Shown here: positions 31,607 through 40,828 of the stretch, piece after piece
Position numbering within the stretch: the first letter of the stretch is position 1
Layout of the letters: every line of letters starts with the position of its first letter
Assembly (NCBI RefSeq): GCF_002863225.1
Contig: NZ_PKEK01000009.1
Location: forward strand, 81,441-145,440
DNA from: Mycobacterium sp.
Lineage (GTDB): Bacteria; Actinomycetota; Actinomycetes; Mycobacteriales; Mycobacteriaceae
Direction of reading: 5' to 3'
Length of the DNA stretch: 64,000 bases
The notes under the pieces: generated by a model
Databases searched by the model: none
What the model was told of the DNA's origin: nothing
What the model saw: only the letters and a program-made list of their open reading frames with translations
Translations under genes and position numbers: made by a program

Positions 31607-32785
31607 TCACTTCCCGACGTACTGATCGAATCGCTTGTGGTATTGGGCGAATCGCTCGTCGACCTGCTCCGGTCGCAGGCCGTAATCCGCCAGGCCGTAC
31701 GGGGGGCGCGTCGCTTCGCGTGGCCGTTCTTCGAGCCACCGTCGCATGGCCGCTTCGGCCTCGCCGGTAAGCGGCAGGCCGATCGCGTCGTAGACCCGGG
31801 CCACTTGACCGATCGGGTCGGCAACCGCGTCCTCGAAGGCGATGTCGGTGACCCGATCGGCCTCGTCGGACCAGCCGTCGCGCACCGCCATCGCGCGGTC
31901 GTTCGTCCAGCCCATCCGCTCCAACCACTGCGCGCCGACCCGGTCGACATCGACGGTGTCGGCGTGCATCGCGTGTAGCGTCGCGTTCAGGCTGGCCCCC
32001 GAGGCGATGGTGGCGCACGGGTCGCGATGCATGTGCACGATGTGCAGATCCCCGAATCGGGCCCGCAATCGGTCGAGATAGCCGAGATGGGCCGGCGACT
32101 TGAGCACCCAGCGTTGGGCCAGTGCCCCGGTTTGCCGCTTCTGCCACTGCAGGAACTGCAGCATGCGGTGCAGGTAGGTGTAGGCGGGAGTGAAATCCTG
32201 TGCGTCGAGCCAGGATCGGTAGTGCGGCAGGCACGCACCGGATTCCGGGACATGCGACAAGAACGCATCGGCCAGAAAGACGATCTCCTCTTCGGCTTCG
32301 CGCGCATACATCGGATGGATCGCGAACAGGTCGGGCGCCAACTCGCGGGACTTCGCTTCGCGTCCTTCGCTCACTGCGATCCTTGGATCGCTGACACCGG
32401 GAACGACGAACGGGTAGTCCAGGCGGGGCGCCGCCTCGACGACCTCCCAGCCGTAGGCGCACTGAAAGCGCGGGTCGGCTGCCAGCAGCCGCTGCAGCAG
32501 CGTCGTTCCGCTGCGCATCATCCCGACCACCACAACCGGCGCAACCACGCGCTCCTGGAGGATCTCCGGGTGTCGGCGGATCCACTCCTGGGCGCGCAGT
32601 CGCATCCGCAGGCTGTGCACGATGCCCGCGCGCAGGATGAGCACTCCGATGGCGTTGAGGTCGGCGGTCGCGTAGTCGGCCAGCAAAACGCTCAGCGGGT
32701 GCTGGAATTCGCCCGGCCCCCAGTCGCTCAGCGATTCCTTGCGCTGCGCGTCGGCAAGGACGGCCGCCAGATCGAACGGTTCCAC
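31607..32785 (-). CDS. sulfotransferase family protein
   Basis: 392 aa. The 5'-phosphosulfate loop is VVVVGMMRSGTTLLQRLL, with R91-S-G-T-T, and the 3'-phosphate motif is IVHMHRDPCATIAS, with H253-R-D-P, so PAPS binding is expected. It belongs to the large actinobacterial Sulfotransfer_3 group that includes Stf proteins making sulfolipids or acting on fatty alcohols and sterols. It lies between a SnoaL-like gene (4 bp) and DUF1214 (9 bp). The acceptor is not predictable. Confidence 0.88.
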   Translation of the reverse strand: MEPFDLAAVLADAQRKESLSDWGPGEFQHPLSVLLADYATADLNAIGVLILRAGIVHSLRMRLRAQEWIRRHPEILQERVVAPVVVVGMMRSGTTLLQRLLAADPRFQCAYGWEVVEAAPRLDYPFVVPGVSDPRIAVSEGREAKSRELAPDLFAIHPMYAREAEEEIVFLADAFLSHVPESGACLPHYRSWLDAQDFTPAYTYLHRMLQFLQWQKRQTGALAQRWVLKSPAHLGYLDRLRARFGDLHIVHMHRDPCATIASGASLNATLHAMHADTVDVDRVGAQWLERMGWTNDRAMAVRDGWSDEADRVTDIAFEDAVADPIGQVARVYDAIGLPLTGEAEAAMRRWLEERPREATRPPYGLADYGLRPEQVDERFAQYHKRFDQYVGK

Positions 32786-32789
32786 GCGA

Positions 32790-33233
32790 TCAGAACTTCA
32801 GGTGCTGGCTGACATCGCCGAGCTGGTCGACGAACATGATGCGGCTGTCGAACCACCACGCGCCGTCCAGCCGGTGAAAGGTGTCTTTGTAATGTCCGGT
32901 CACGATCACCTGCAGCGGCAGGTCGGGTGTGGCCTGGGTGACGCAGTAGTAGGACTTGCTGTGCGCGCTGCCCGCGGTCTCGTCGATGTCGAGTTGAACG
33001 TTGCTGGTGTGGTGTCTGGTCTTCGGGGTGCCGTCGTCGTAGATGCGGGTGGCCATGTCATACATCCGCCGGACACCGTCGGCTCCCTCGAACACCGTCT
33101 CCGGAGGCCCGTTTTCGACTCCGCAGATGCGCCCGTGCGCGAACAGCCCTGCCACGCCGTCCAAGTCACCGGCGTCGAGCAGCTCGGCATAGCGGTAGAT
33201 CAGATTGGTGATTTCTCGCCCGCTGCCACTCAC
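32790..33233 (-). CDS. SnoaL-like (NTF2-fold) protein
   Basis: 147 aa from GTG 33233; the frame stays open much further upstream, but the domain starts here. It begins REITNLIYRYAELLDAGDLD, the typical start of SnoaL_4-type proteins, continues with GLFAHGRI and MYDMATRIYDDGTPKTRHHT, and ends in beta strands (WWFDSRIMFVDQLGDV). The H-H of RHHTSN is often in the pocket of ring-hydroxylating dioxygenase-associated or dehydratase members. It is first in the four-gene operon, divergent from a mycofactocin-type SDR. Confidence 0.78.
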   Translation of the reverse strand: MSGSGREITNLIYRYAELLDAGDLDGVAGLFAHGRICGVENGPPETVFEGADGVRRMYDMATRIYDDGTPKTRHHTSNVQLDIDETAGSAHSKSYYCVTQATPDLPLQVIVTGHYKDTFHRLDGAWWFDSRIMFVDQLGDVSQHLKF

Positions 33234-33276
33234 GTCGCCGGGCGCCCACGTCGAATCACCCTGAAATCCTGGCAGA

Positions 33277-33322
33277 ACCGCCCCGAGTCGCAGGCGTTTT
33301 AGGCCGAATCGGGCGGTACGTT
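33277..33322. promoter_or_regulatory. inverted repeat and leaderless promoter candidate
   Basis: ACCGCCCCGA (33277-33286) and TCGGGCGGT (33309-33317) are inverted copies with one inserted C, in the 96-bp gap between divergent genes. TACGTT (33317-33322) ends 7 nt before the ATG at 33330, fitting a -10 of a leaderless mRNA; there is no ribosome-binding site. A regulator at the repeat would cover this -10. Confidence 0.4.
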
Positions 33323-33329
33323 TCCACCC

Positions 33330-34151
33330 ATGGGTGAACTGGACAACTCCGTCGCGGTCATCACGGGTGCGGCCCGCGGCCAGGGGCGCAGCCACGCCGT
33401 CGCCCTGGCCGAGCAGGGGGCCGACATCATCGCCGTCGACATCTGCGCCGACGTCGAGACCATTCCCTACCCGTTGGCCACCGAAGCCGATCTCGACACC
33501 ACCGCCGAGCTGGTTCGAGCGACCGGGCGCAAAGTGGTGCCGGTCATCGCCGACGTCCGCGACCGTGTCGCGCTGGAAGCCGGCGTGCAGACGGGGATAG
33601 CCGAGGTCGGTGAGATCGACATCGTGATCGCGAACGCGGGGGTCGTCGCCATCGGCGACACCCGAACGAACGCCGAACCGCTCTTCGACACGATCGTCGA
33701 CACCAACCTCAAGGGGGTGTGGCACACGTTGCTGGCGACGGTGCCGTCGATCGTCCGCAGAGGCACCGGCGGGTCGATCGTTCTGGTCAGCTCGTCGCAG
33801 GGCCTGGTGGGCCGTGGCGGTGACGGCAGCACCGCGATGTTCGCCTACGCCGCTTCCAAACACGGCGTGGTCGGGCTGATGCGTTCGGCGGCAAACGCCT
33901 ACGCGCCGCACAAGATTCGAGTCAACTCCATCCACCCCAGCGGTGTCGCGACACCGATGATCCTCAATGACTTCGTGATCAACCGGATGCTGGAGAATCC
34001 CAATCCGGCCGTCTCGCAGATGCTGCTGCCCGATGTGCCGTTGGTCGAGCCGCAGGATGTCACCGAGGCGGTGCTGTGGCTCGTCAGCCCGAGAGCGCGC
34101 TACGTGACGGGGATATCCGTGCCGGTCGACGCGGGGCACATCGTCATGTAG
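33330..34151 (+). CDS. mycofactocin-coupled SDR family oxidoreductase
   Basis: 273 aa. Cofactor loop TGAARGQGRSHAVALAEQGA (12-31), strand IIAVDIC, and the extra segment YPLATEADLDTTAELVRATG (about 47-66). These are hallmarks of the TIGR03971 subgroup, whose bound NAD is recycled by the peptide-derived redox cofactor mycofactocin. Catalytic Ser154-156, Tyr173 and Lys177 (YAASK). These enzymes oxidise alcohols, including terpenoid and steroid alcohols. It is divergent from the SnoaL/sulfotransferase/DUF1214/SDR operon, which suggests a shared pathway. No mft biosynthesis genes are in the window. Confidence 0.88.
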   Translation: MGELDNSVAVITGAARGQGRSHAVALAEQGADIIAVDICADVETIPYPLATEADLDTTAELVRATGRKVVPVIADVRDRVALEAGVQTGIAEVGEIDIVIANAGVVAIGDTRTNAEPLFDTIVDTNLKGVWHTLLATVPSIVRRGTGGSIVLVSSSQGLVGRGGDGSTAMFAYAASKHGVVGLMRSAANAYAPHKIRVNSIHPSGVATPMILNDFVINRMLENPNPAVSQMLLPDVPLVEPQDVTEAVLWLVSPRARYVTGISVPVDAGHIVM

Positions 34152-34158
34152 CGGCCGG

Positions 34159-34194
34159 GTGACGATGCAGAGCGCGCAGCGCGATGAGGAGGAG
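34159..34194 (+). repeat. MIRU-like element (copy E3)
   Basis: Begins GTGACGATGCAG, has the variable middle AGCGCGCAGCGCG, and ends ATGAGGAGGAG. It lies between two convergent genes (SDR and add), so unlike the other copies it provides no ribosome-binding site to a downstream gene here. It shares both outer blocks with the copies at 2033 and 51664. Confidence 0.7.
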
Positions 34195-34208
34195 CCCGGC
34201 AACGAGGG

Positions 34209-35297
34209 CTAGCCGACGAGCACCGCGTAACGCGGCTTGATCACCTCGTCGATGATGGCCAACCGCTCGTCGAACGGGATGAACGCCGACTTCATCGCGT
34301 TGACCGTGAACCGCAGCAGATCGCTCCACCCGTAGTCGAAAGCGTCCACCAGCAGCGCCATTTCGCGGGTCATCGTGGTGTCACTCATCAGCCGGTTGTC
34401 GGTGTTGACGGTGACCCGGAAGCGGGTTCGGGCCAGCAGTGCGAACGGATGCTCGGCGATGCTGCCGACCGCCCCCGTCTGCACATTGGAGCTCGGACAC
34501 ATCTCGAGCGGAACCCGCTTGTCCCGCAGAATCGATGCGAGCCTGCCGAGTCGCACCTCGCCGTCGTCGGCGACGTCGATGTCGTCGACGATCCGCACCC
34601 CGTGGCCGAGCCGGTCGGCGCCGCAGAACGCGATCGCCTCCTGAATGGACGGCAGCCCGAACGCCTCACCCGCATGAATAGTGAAGCGTGCGTTGTTGTT
34701 TCGCATGTATTCGAATGCGTCGAGGTGTCTGGTCGGCGGATAACCTGCCTCGGCACCCGCGATGTCGAATCCGACCACACCCTTGTCGCGGAACCGGATG
34801 GCCAGCTCGGCGATCTCGCGGGACAGCGCGGCATGCCGCATCGCGGTCACCAGGCAGCGCACCACGATCGGACGCCCCGCGGCGGCCGCCGCCTTCTCCC
34901 CGTCCGCGAACCCGGCCAGCACCGCATCGACCACCTCTTCGAACGACAGGCCCTGGTTGATGTGCAGCTCGGGCGCGAACCGCACCTCGGCGTAGACCAC
35001 TGCGTCGGCCGCCAGGTCCTCCACGCATTCGAACGCGACCCGGTGCAGCGACTCGGGCGTCTGCATCACCGCGACGGTGTGCGAGAACGGTTCGAGATAG
35101 CGCTCCAGCGACCCGCTGTGCGACGCGGTGCGAAACCACTGCGACAGCGCATCGATGTCCGTCGCGGGCAGGCCGTCGTAGCCGATCTGACCGGCGATGT
35201 CGAGCACGGTCGCCGGGCGGAGGCCACCGTCGAGATGATCGTGCAGCAATGCCTTCGGCGCTTGCCTGATCGTCTCGGCGTTCAGCGGCGTCGTCAT
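34209..35297 (-). CDS. add: adenosine deaminase
   Basis: 362 aa. Zn ligands His19 and His21 are in LLHDHLDGG; the substrate/metal block is TIHAGEAFG, followed by RLGHGVRI, and the late Asp pair is in VTVNTDN. It converts adenosine and deoxyadenosine to inosine forms, which deoD can then split. The start overlaps the deoA stop by 4 nt, and the operon reads cdd-deoA-add. Confidence 0.95.
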   Translation of the reverse strand: MTTPLNAETIRQAPKALLHDHLDGGLRPATVLDIAGQIGYDGLPATDIDALSQWFRTASHSGSLERYLEPFSHTVAVMQTPESLHRVAFECVEDLAADAVVYAEVRFAPELHINQGLSFEEVVDAVLAGFADGEKAAAAAGRPIVVRCLVTAMRHAALSREIAELAIRFRDKGVVGFDIAGAEAGYPPTRHLDAFEYMRNNNARFTIHAGEAFGLPSIQEAIAFCGADRLGHGVRIVDDIDVADDGEVRLGRLASILRDKRVPLEMCPSSNVQTGAVGSIAEHPFALLARTRFRVTVNTDNRLMSDTTMTREMALLVDAFDYGWSDLLRFTVNAMKSAFIPFDERLAIIDEVIKPRYAVLVG

Positions 35298-36586
35298 GGG
35301 GTGATCCGATCGATGATCAGCGGGCGACCGACCGGGGGCGTGTCGCCGACGGTGTAGCCCGCGTCCAACTCGGCCATCGCGCCCGGAAAGCGGTCCGGAG
35401 TATCGGTGTAGAGGGTGAACAAGGTGTCACCGGCCGACACCGGGCTGCCCGGGCGGCGGTGGATCTGGATACCGGCCCCGGCCTGGACTTGCTCGCCCGG
35501 GCGGGATCTGCCCGCGCCGAGCCGCCACACCGCGAGCCCCACTGCCATTGCGTCGATGTCACCCATTGTGCCGTTCCGATTCGTGGTGACGGTTTCGGAG
35601 TACTTACCAACCGGCAAAGGTATGGACAAGTCACCGCCCTGCGCCGCGACCAGCGCGCGAAACCGGTCCATCGCCGTTCCGTCCCGCAGCGTCTGCTCCG
35701 GATCGCGCCGATCGATGCCGGCCAGCTCGAGCATCTCGCGGGCCAGGCCGACGGTCAGGCCGACCACGTCCGGCGGCCCGCCGCCCGCCAGCACCTCCAG
35801 CGACTCTGCGACCTCGAGCGCATTGCCGATAGCCGCACCCAGCGGCCGGTTCATGTCGGTCAGCACCGCACACGTCGGCAGCCCATGCTCGGCCCCCAGC
35901 GCGACCATGGTCTCGGCCAGTTCGCGACATCGCGACTCCGAGCGCATCAGCGCCCCGGACCCGACCTTGACGTCGAGCACCAGAGCGCCGGTTCCCTCGG
36001 CGATCTTCTTGCTCATCACCGAACTGGCGATCAACGGAAGCGACTCGACCGTGGCGGTGATGTCACGCAGCGCATAGAGTTTCGCGTCGGCAGGCGCCAA
36101 CTGCCCGGCGGCGAAGATGGCTGCGCCGACATCGCAGAGTTGTTGGCGCACTTGGCTATCGGTGATCGAACCGGTGAAACCCGCGATCGACTCCAGCTTG
36201 TCGAGGGTGCCGCCGGTGTGCCCCAGACCGCGACCGGACGCCTGCGGCACCACACCGCCGCACGCGGCGATCACCGAGACCAGCGGCAGCGTGATCTTGT
36301 CGCCCACCCCTCCGGTGGAGTGTTTGTCGACGGTACGCAGCGGCTGACCGTCGCGGCGTAGGTCGCTGAAGTCGAACCGGTCACCGGAGGCCACCATGGC
36401 CGCGGTCCAGCGCGCGGTTTCGCCATAGTCCATGCCGCGCAGGAACACCGCCATCAGCAATGCCGACATCTGCTCGTCGGCGACCTGCCCACGGGTGTAG
36501 GCATCGATGACCCAGTTGATCGCCGCGTCGGACAACCGTTCTCCGTCACGCTTGGCCCGGATCACCGTCGGCGCATCGAAGCTCAT
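35294..36586 (-). CDS. deoA: thymidine phosphorylase
   Basis: 430 aa from ATG 36586. An in-frame GTG at 36595 abuts the GAGGAG site and so is less likely than the ATG, which lies 8 nt from it. Family signature: [20 protein letters not shown], followed by the conserved [20 protein letters not shown]. It cleaves thymidine or deoxyuridine with phosphate to base and deoxyribose-1-phosphate. Its ribosome-binding site comes from a MIRU-like element that separates it from cdd. Confidence 0.93.
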   Translation of the reverse strand: MSFDAPTVIRAKRDGERLSDAAINWVIDAYTRGQVADEQMSALLMAVFLRGMDYGETARWTAAMVASGDRFDFSDLRRDGQPLRTVDKHSTGGVGDKITLPLVSVIAACGGVVPQASGRGLGHTGGTLDKLESIAGFTGSITDSQVRQQLCDVGAAIFAAGQLAPADAKLYALRDITATVESLPLIASSVMSKKIAEGTGALVLDVKVGSGALMRSESRCRELAETMVALGAEHGLPTCAVLTDMNRPLGAAIGNALEVAESLEVLAGGGPPDVVGLTVGLAREMLELAGIDRRDPEQTLRDGTAMDRFRALVAAQGGDLSIPLPVGKYSETVTTNRNGTMGDIDAMAVGLAVWRLGAGRSRPGEQVQAGAGIQIHRRPGSPVSAGDTLFTLYTDTPDRFPGAMAELDAGYTVGDTPPVGRPLIIDRITP

Positions 36587-36635
36587 CGACGCCACTCCTC
36601 AATCCCGGCCGTGCCGGGATCTTCGTCGCCGTCGC
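36587..36635 (-). repeat. MIRU-like element (copy E5) with perfect 8-bp stem
   Basis: Read on the minus strand: GGCGACGAAG, a stem ATCCCGGC-ACG-GCCGGGAT (36620-36602), then TGAGGAGTGGCG just before deoA. Outer blocks match the family while the stem sequence is different but paired, so structure rather than sequence is kept in the centre. It sits between cdd and deoA inside an operon. Confidence 0.6.
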
Positions 36636-36638
36636 AAC

Positions 36639-37076
36639 TCACAGGCGCCGCCCGTAGGCGACAAGATCCTGCGGGCCAAAGGCTTCCGGCAAAAGATCCC
36701 CCAGTCGCCGCGGCGCGTCCGGGTGGTCGATCAGCAGATCCGGTCCGCCGTGTTCCAGCAACACCTGACGGCACCGGCCGCACGGCATCAGCGGCGCTCC
36801 CCGACCGTCGACGCAGGCCAGCGCGATCAATTGGCCACCACCGCTGCCGTGCAGAGCACACACCACCGCGCACTCCGCGCAGAGACCTAGGCCATATGAG
36901 ACATTCTCCACATTGCAACCGGTGACGATTCGGCCATCGTCGACCAGCGCGGCCGCGCCCACCGGAAAGCCCGAGTAGGGCGCATACGCGCCTCCAGCTG
37001 CCTGAATCGCTCTGTCGCGCAGCAGCTTCCACTCGATCGGGTCAGCCACGGCTGCGGCTTCGCGCGTCAATGCCAT
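36639..37076 (-). CDS. cdd: cytidine deaminase
   Basis: 145 aa from ATG 37076 with GGAG 10 nt upstream; a GTG at 37049 is an alternative that would give the 136-residue size closer to M. tuberculosis Cdd. Zn and catalytic residues: C66-A-E68 (GLCAECAVVCAL) and P98-C99-G-R-C102 (MPCGRCRQVLLE). It converts cytidine to uridine, feeding deoA and upp. First gene of the cdd-deoA-add operon, divergent from sdhC across 150 bp. Confidence 0.94.
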   Translation of the reverse strand: MALTREAAAVADPIEWKLLRDRAIQAAGGAYAPYSGFPVGAAALVDDGRIVTGCNVENVSYGLGLCAECAVVCALHGSGGGQLIALACVDGRGAPLMPCGRCRQVLLEHGGPDLLIDHPDAPRRLGDLLPEAFGPQDLVAYGRRL

Positions 37077-37226
37077 GCATCGGAGAACTCCGTCCTCTGT
37101 TGGCTAATTCACATGGTCACTCTAGATTCCCGGCGAGCGTCAATGGCGTAAGCCGCGAAGCGGTTCATCGACGAGTGCAAAAAGGTCTACATTCGCGGAT
37201 GCAACAGGTCCTACCAGGAGGCGCTG

Positions 37227-37643
37227 ATGACGACGACGTCCGCGAATCCAGACGGCTCGCCACTGCGGCGTCTGCGCCGCACCTTCTATCGCGGCGATCC
37301 CGGAATGTGGTCGTGGGTGCTGCATCGGATCACCGGCGCCACCGTCTTCTTCTTCCTGTTCATCCATGTTCTCGACACCGCGCTGGTACGTATCAGCCCG
37401 CAGGCCTACGACGAGGTCATCTCGACCTACAAGACACCGCTGGTCGGCCTGATGGAGCTCGGCCTGGTGGCCGCGGTGCTCTACCACGCGCTCAACGGGA
37501 TCCGCGTGATCTTGATCGACTTCTGGGGACAGGGCCCCCGTTACCAACGGCAGATGCTGTGGGCGATCGCTGTCGTCTGGGTACTGGTGGTGGTGCCCGC
37601 CGCGGTGGTCGTCGCCGTCCACATGATCGGTCACGTCCGATGA
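37227..37643 (+). CDS. sdhC: succinate dehydrogenase cytochrome b556 subunit
   Basis: 138 aa, ATG 37227 with AGGAGG 6 nt upstream. Three membrane helices: about 31-52 (LHRITGATVFFFLFIHVLDT), 71-92 (LMELGLVAAVLYHALNGIRV) and 108-134. His in HRITG and LYHALNG are typical quinone-site or heme ligands. Forms the membrane anchor with SdhD; stop overlaps sdhD by 4 nt. Confidence 0.95.
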   Translation: MTTTSANPDGSPLRRLRRTFYRGDPGMWSWVLHRITGATVFFFLFIHVLDTALVRISPQAYDEVISTYKTPLVGLMELGLVAAVLYHALNGIRVILIDFWGQGPRYQRQMLWAIAVVWVLVVVPAAVVVAVHMIGHVR

Positions 37644-38110
37644 GCTCACCCGATCTGCAACTCGGTCGCGGTCAGGTGGCGCCGGTTCGGCAACGCAGCC
37701 ACGACCGCCCGGCCGGCCTGGACAACCCGCGGGCCCCGCGCCGGCGTGGCGGGATGCCGAACTTCGAGAAATACGCCTGGTTGTTCATGCGGTTCTCCGG
37801 CATCGTGCTGGTCTTCCTGGCGCTCGGGCATCTGTTCGTGATGCTGATGTGGGAGGACGGCGTCTACCGCATCGACTTCAATTACGTAGCGCAGCGGTGG
37901 CATTCGCCGTTCTGGCAGACGTGGGATCTGCTGTTGCTCTGGTTGGCGCAATTGCACGGCGGCAACGGGTTGCGAACCATCATCGACGATTACAGCCGCA
38001 AGGACTCCACCCGATTCTGGCTGAACAGCCTGCTGGTGCTGTCGATGGCGTTCACTCTGGTGCTCGGGACCTATGTGCTGCTGACGTTCGACCCGAACAT
38101 CTCGGGCTAG
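37640..38110 (+). CDS. sdhD: succinate dehydrogenase membrane anchor subunit
   Basis: 156 aa from ATG 37640. A hydrophilic, Arg-rich N-terminus of about 45 residues precedes three helices: about 47-69 (WLFMRFSGIVLVFLALGHLF), 91-108 and 124-149 (LLVLSMAFTLVLGTYVLLTF). Contains the quinone/heme His in LGHLFVM. Translationally coupled to sdhC; sdhA follows after 10 bp. Confidence 0.93.
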   Translation: MSSPDLQLGRGQVAPVRQRSHDRPAGLDNPRAPRRRGGMPNFEKYAWLFMRFSGIVLVFLALGHLFVMLMWEDGVYRIDFNYVAQRWHSPFWQTWDLLLLWLAQLHGGNGLRTIIDDYSRKDSTRFWLNSLLVLSMAFTLVLGTYVLLTFDPNISG

Positions 38111-38120
38111 GGAGGCGCAC

Positions 38121-39911
38121 GTGATCAGCGAACACCGATACGACGTGGTGATCGTCGGCGCCGGCGGTGCCGGAATGCGGGCGGCCGTGGAAGCCGGACC
38201 GCGGGTGCGCACAGCGGTTTTGACCAAGCTCTACCCGACGCGCAGCCACACCGGCGCGGCCCAGGGCGGCATGTGCGCGGCGCTGGCCAACGTCGAGGAC
38301 GACAACTGGGAATGGCACACCTTCGACACCGTCAAGGGCGGCGACTATCTCGCCGACCAGGATGCCGTGGAGGTGATGTGCAAGGAAGCCATCGACGCGG
38401 TGCTCGACCTGGAGAAGATGGGGATGCCGTTCAACCGCACCCCCGAAGGTCGCATCGACCAGCGTCGCTTCGGCGGGCACACCCGCGACCACGGCAAGGC
38501 GCCGGTGCGCCGATCCTGTTACGCCGCAGATCGAACCGGTCACATGATCCTGCAGACGCTGTACCAGAACTGCGTCAAGCACGATGTGGAGTTCTACAAC
38601 GAGTTCTACGCCCTCGACCTGGTGCTCACCGATACTCCGAAGGGCCCGGTGGCCACCGGCGTGGTCGCCTACGAACTGGCCACCGGTGCCATTCACGTCT
38701 TCCACGCCAAGGCCGTCGTGCTCGCGACCGGCGGCTCGGGCCGGATGTACAAGACCACCTCGAATGCGCACACCTTGACCGGTGACGGCATCGGCATCGT
38801 GTTCCGCAAGGGACTTCCGTTGGAGGACATGGAGTTCCATCAATTCCATCCGACGGGTCTGGCCGGGCTGGGCATCTTGATCTCCGAGGCGGTGCGCGGC
38901 GAGGGCGGCCGGCTGCTCAACGGCGAGGGTGAACGCTTCATGGAGCGCTACGCGCCGACGATCGTCGACCTGGCGCCCCGTGACATCGTCGCCCGCTCGA
39001 TGGTCCGCGAAGTGCTGGAGGGTCGCGGGGCCGGCCCACACAAGGACTACGTGTACATCGACGTGCGCCATCTCGGCGAAGAGGTGCTCAACGCAAAGCT
39101 GCCGGACATCACCGAATTCGCCCGCACCTACCTCGGAGTGGACCCGGTCAAGGAATTGGTTCCGGTCTACCCGACCTGTCACTACGTGATGGGCGGAATC
39201 CCGACCACCATCACCGGACAGGTGTTGCGGGACAACACCAATACCGTGCCCGGCCTGTACGCGGCCGGCGAATGCGCGTGCGTGTCGGTGCACGGCGCCA
39301 ACCGGCTCGGCACCAATTCGTTGTTGGACATCAACGTGTTCGGGCGTCGCGCCGGGATCGCCGCGGCCGCCTACGCCAAGGGCCACGACTTCGTCGACAT
39401 GCCGCCGGACCCGGCGACGATGGTGGTCAACTGGGTCGGCGACATCCTCTCCGAGCACGGCAACGAGCGGGTGGCCGACCTGCGCGGCGCGCTGCAGCAG
39501 ACGATGGACAACAACGCCGCGGTGTTCCGCACCGAGGAGACGCTCAAGCAGGCGCTGACCGACATTCACTCCCTCAAAGAACGTTATTTGCGAATCTCGT
39601 TGCAGGACAAGGGCAAACGCTTCAACAGTGATCTACTGGAGGCCATCGAGCTCGGCTTCCTGCTGGAACTGGCCGAGGTGACGGTGGTCGGGGCGTTGAA
39701 CCGCAAGGAATCCCGCGGCGGCCACGCCCGTGAGGACTATCCCAACCGCGACGACGTCAACTACATGCGCCACACCATGGCCTATAAGGAAATCGGGACC
39801 GAGAAGGACATCGCGGCCGGCAAGCAGGGCACCGATCTGCTCAGCGACATCCGGCTGGACTTCAAGCCGGTGGTGCAGACCCGTTACGAACCCAAGGAGC
39901 GGAAGTACTGA
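38121..39911 (+). CDS. sdhA: succinate dehydrogenase flavoprotein subunit
   Basis: 596 aa, GTG 38121 with GGGAGG 6-7 nt upstream. FAD dinucleotide motif VVIVGAGGAGMRAAVEA (9-25); His43 in SHTGAAQGGMCAAL is the covalent FAD site; catalytic blocks include FGGHTRDHGKAPVRR and the HPTG substrate segment (QFHPTGLAGLGILI). Oxidises succinate to fumarate in the TCA cycle and respiratory complex II. Of the two mycobacterial Sdh sets this is the sdhCDAB (Sdh2, Rv3316-Rv3319) type. Confidence 0.97.
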   Translation: MISEHRYDVVIVGAGGAGMRAAVEAGPRVRTAVLTKLYPTRSHTGAAQGGMCAALANVEDDNWEWHTFDTVKGGDYLADQDAVEVMCKEAIDAVLDLEKMGMPFNRTPEGRIDQRRFGGHTRDHGKAPVRRSCYAADRTGHMILQTLYQNCVKHDVEFYNEFYALDLVLTDTPKGPVATGVVAYELATGAIHVFHAKAVVLATGGSGRMYKTTSNAHTLTGDGIGIVFRKGLPLEDMEFHQFHPTGLAGLGILISEAVRGEGGRLLNGEGERFMERYAPTIVDLAPRDIVARSMVREVLEGRGAGPHKDYVYIDVRHLGEEVLNAKLPDITEFARTYLGVDPVKELVPVYPTCHYVMGGIPTTITGQVLRDNTNTVPGLYAAGECACVSVHGANRLGTNSLLDINVFGRRAGIAAAAYAKGHDFVDMPPDPATMVVNWVGDILSEHGNERVADLRGALQQTMDNNAAVFRTEETLKQALTDIHSLKERYLRISLQDKGKRFNSDLLEAIELGFLLELAEVTVVGALNRKESRGGHAREDYPNRDDVNYMRHTMAYKEIGTEKDIAAGKQGTDLLSDIRLDFKPVVQTRYEPKERKY

Positions 39912-40705
39912 TGAGCACCGAGGCACTGCAAGCGCCTTCCGGCGATCCTCCCCTGCCGGCCGTGCCGGAGGGCGCCGTCATGGTGACGCTGAAGATCGCC
40001 CGATTCAATCCGGAGAACCCGGAGCAATACGCCGATTCCGGTGGCTGGCAGAGCTTTCGGGTGCCGTGCCTACCGACCGACCGGGTGCTCAACCTGCTCA
40101 TCTACGTCAAGAGCTACCTGGACGGGTCGCTGACCTTCCGGCGCTCCTGCGCGCACGGCGTCTGCGGTTCCGATGCGGTGCGGATCAACGGCCACAACCG
40201 GCTCGCCTGCAAGATGCTGATGCGCGATCTGCTGCCGAAGAAGCCCGGCAAAGACGTGACGATCACGATCGAGCCGATCCGCGGGCTGCCGGTGGAGAAA
40301 GACCTGATCGTCGACATGGAGCCGTTCTTCGACGCCTACCGCGCGGTCAAGCCGTACCTGATCACCAGCGGCAATCCCCCGACCCGGGAGCGGATCCAGA
40401 GCCAGACCGACCGCGCCCGTTACGACGACACCACCAAGTGCATCCTGTGCGCGGCGTGTACCACCAGCTGCCCGGTGTTCTGGAACGAAGGCAGCTACTT
40501 CGGCCCGGCGGCCATCGTCAACGCCCACCGGTTCATCTTCGACAGCCGCGACGAGGCCGCCGCCGAACGCCTCGACATCCTCAACGAGGTCGACGGTGTC
40601 TGGCGCTGCCGCACCACGTTCAACTGCACCGACGCCTGCCCGCGGGGCATCGAGGTCACCAAGGCGATCCAAGAGGTCAAACGCGCGCTGATGTTCGCCC
40701 GCTGA
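39911..40705 (+). CDS. sdhB: succinate dehydrogenase iron-sulfur subunit
   Basis: 264 aa; its ATG shares one base with the sdhA stop (TGATG). 2Fe-2S ligands Cys80, Cys85, Asp88 and Cys100 (RSCAHGVCGSDAV; LACK); Asp in the third position is normal and also seen in E. coli SdhB. The 4Fe-4S and 3Fe-4S clusters use CILCAACTTSCPVF and CTDACPRG. Passes electrons from SdhA to the quinone site in SdhC/D. Last gene of the operon. Confidence 0.97.
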   Translation: MSTEALQAPSGDPPLPAVPEGAVMVTLKIARFNPENPEQYADSGGWQSFRVPCLPTDRVLNLLIYVKSYLDGSLTFRRSCAHGVCGSDAVRINGHNRLACKMLMRDLLPKKPGKDVTITIEPIRGLPVEKDLIVDMEPFFDAYRAVKPYLITSGNPPTRERIQSQTDRARYDDTTKCILCAACTTSCPVFWNEGSYFGPAAIVNAHRFIFDSRDEAAAERLDILNEVDGVWRCRTTFNCTDACPRGIEVTKAIQEVKRALMFAR

Positions 40706-40755
40706 GTAGGCCTGGCCGGCCCGGCGCGCCCGGCCTGCCGGGCGCTGGCGGCCAG

Positions 40756-40775
40756 GCGCCCGCCCCGACGGGCGC
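40756..40775 (+). terminator. hairpin after the sdh operon
   Basis: GCGCCCG (40756-40762) and CGGGCGC (40769-40775) form a perfect 7-bp stem with a 6-nt loop, 50 nt after the sdhB stop. The whole stretch 40706-40790 is extremely G+C-rich with further nested pairings. No U-tract follows. Confidence 0.4.
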
Positions 40776-40828
40776 TCGGCGCTCAACACGGCCTGTCACA
40801 CAATCGCGGGCTGCCTCGTCTGATCTGC

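Noticed and set aside
33234..34202. Upstream extension of the SnoaL-like frame to 470 codons
   Set aside because: The extra part is antisense to the mycofactocin-type SDR; the SnoaL domain begins near 33233.
40148..40175. Asp in place of the third Cys of the SdhB 2Fe-2S motif
   Set aside because: Asp at this place is standard in many SdhB proteins, so it is not a defect.
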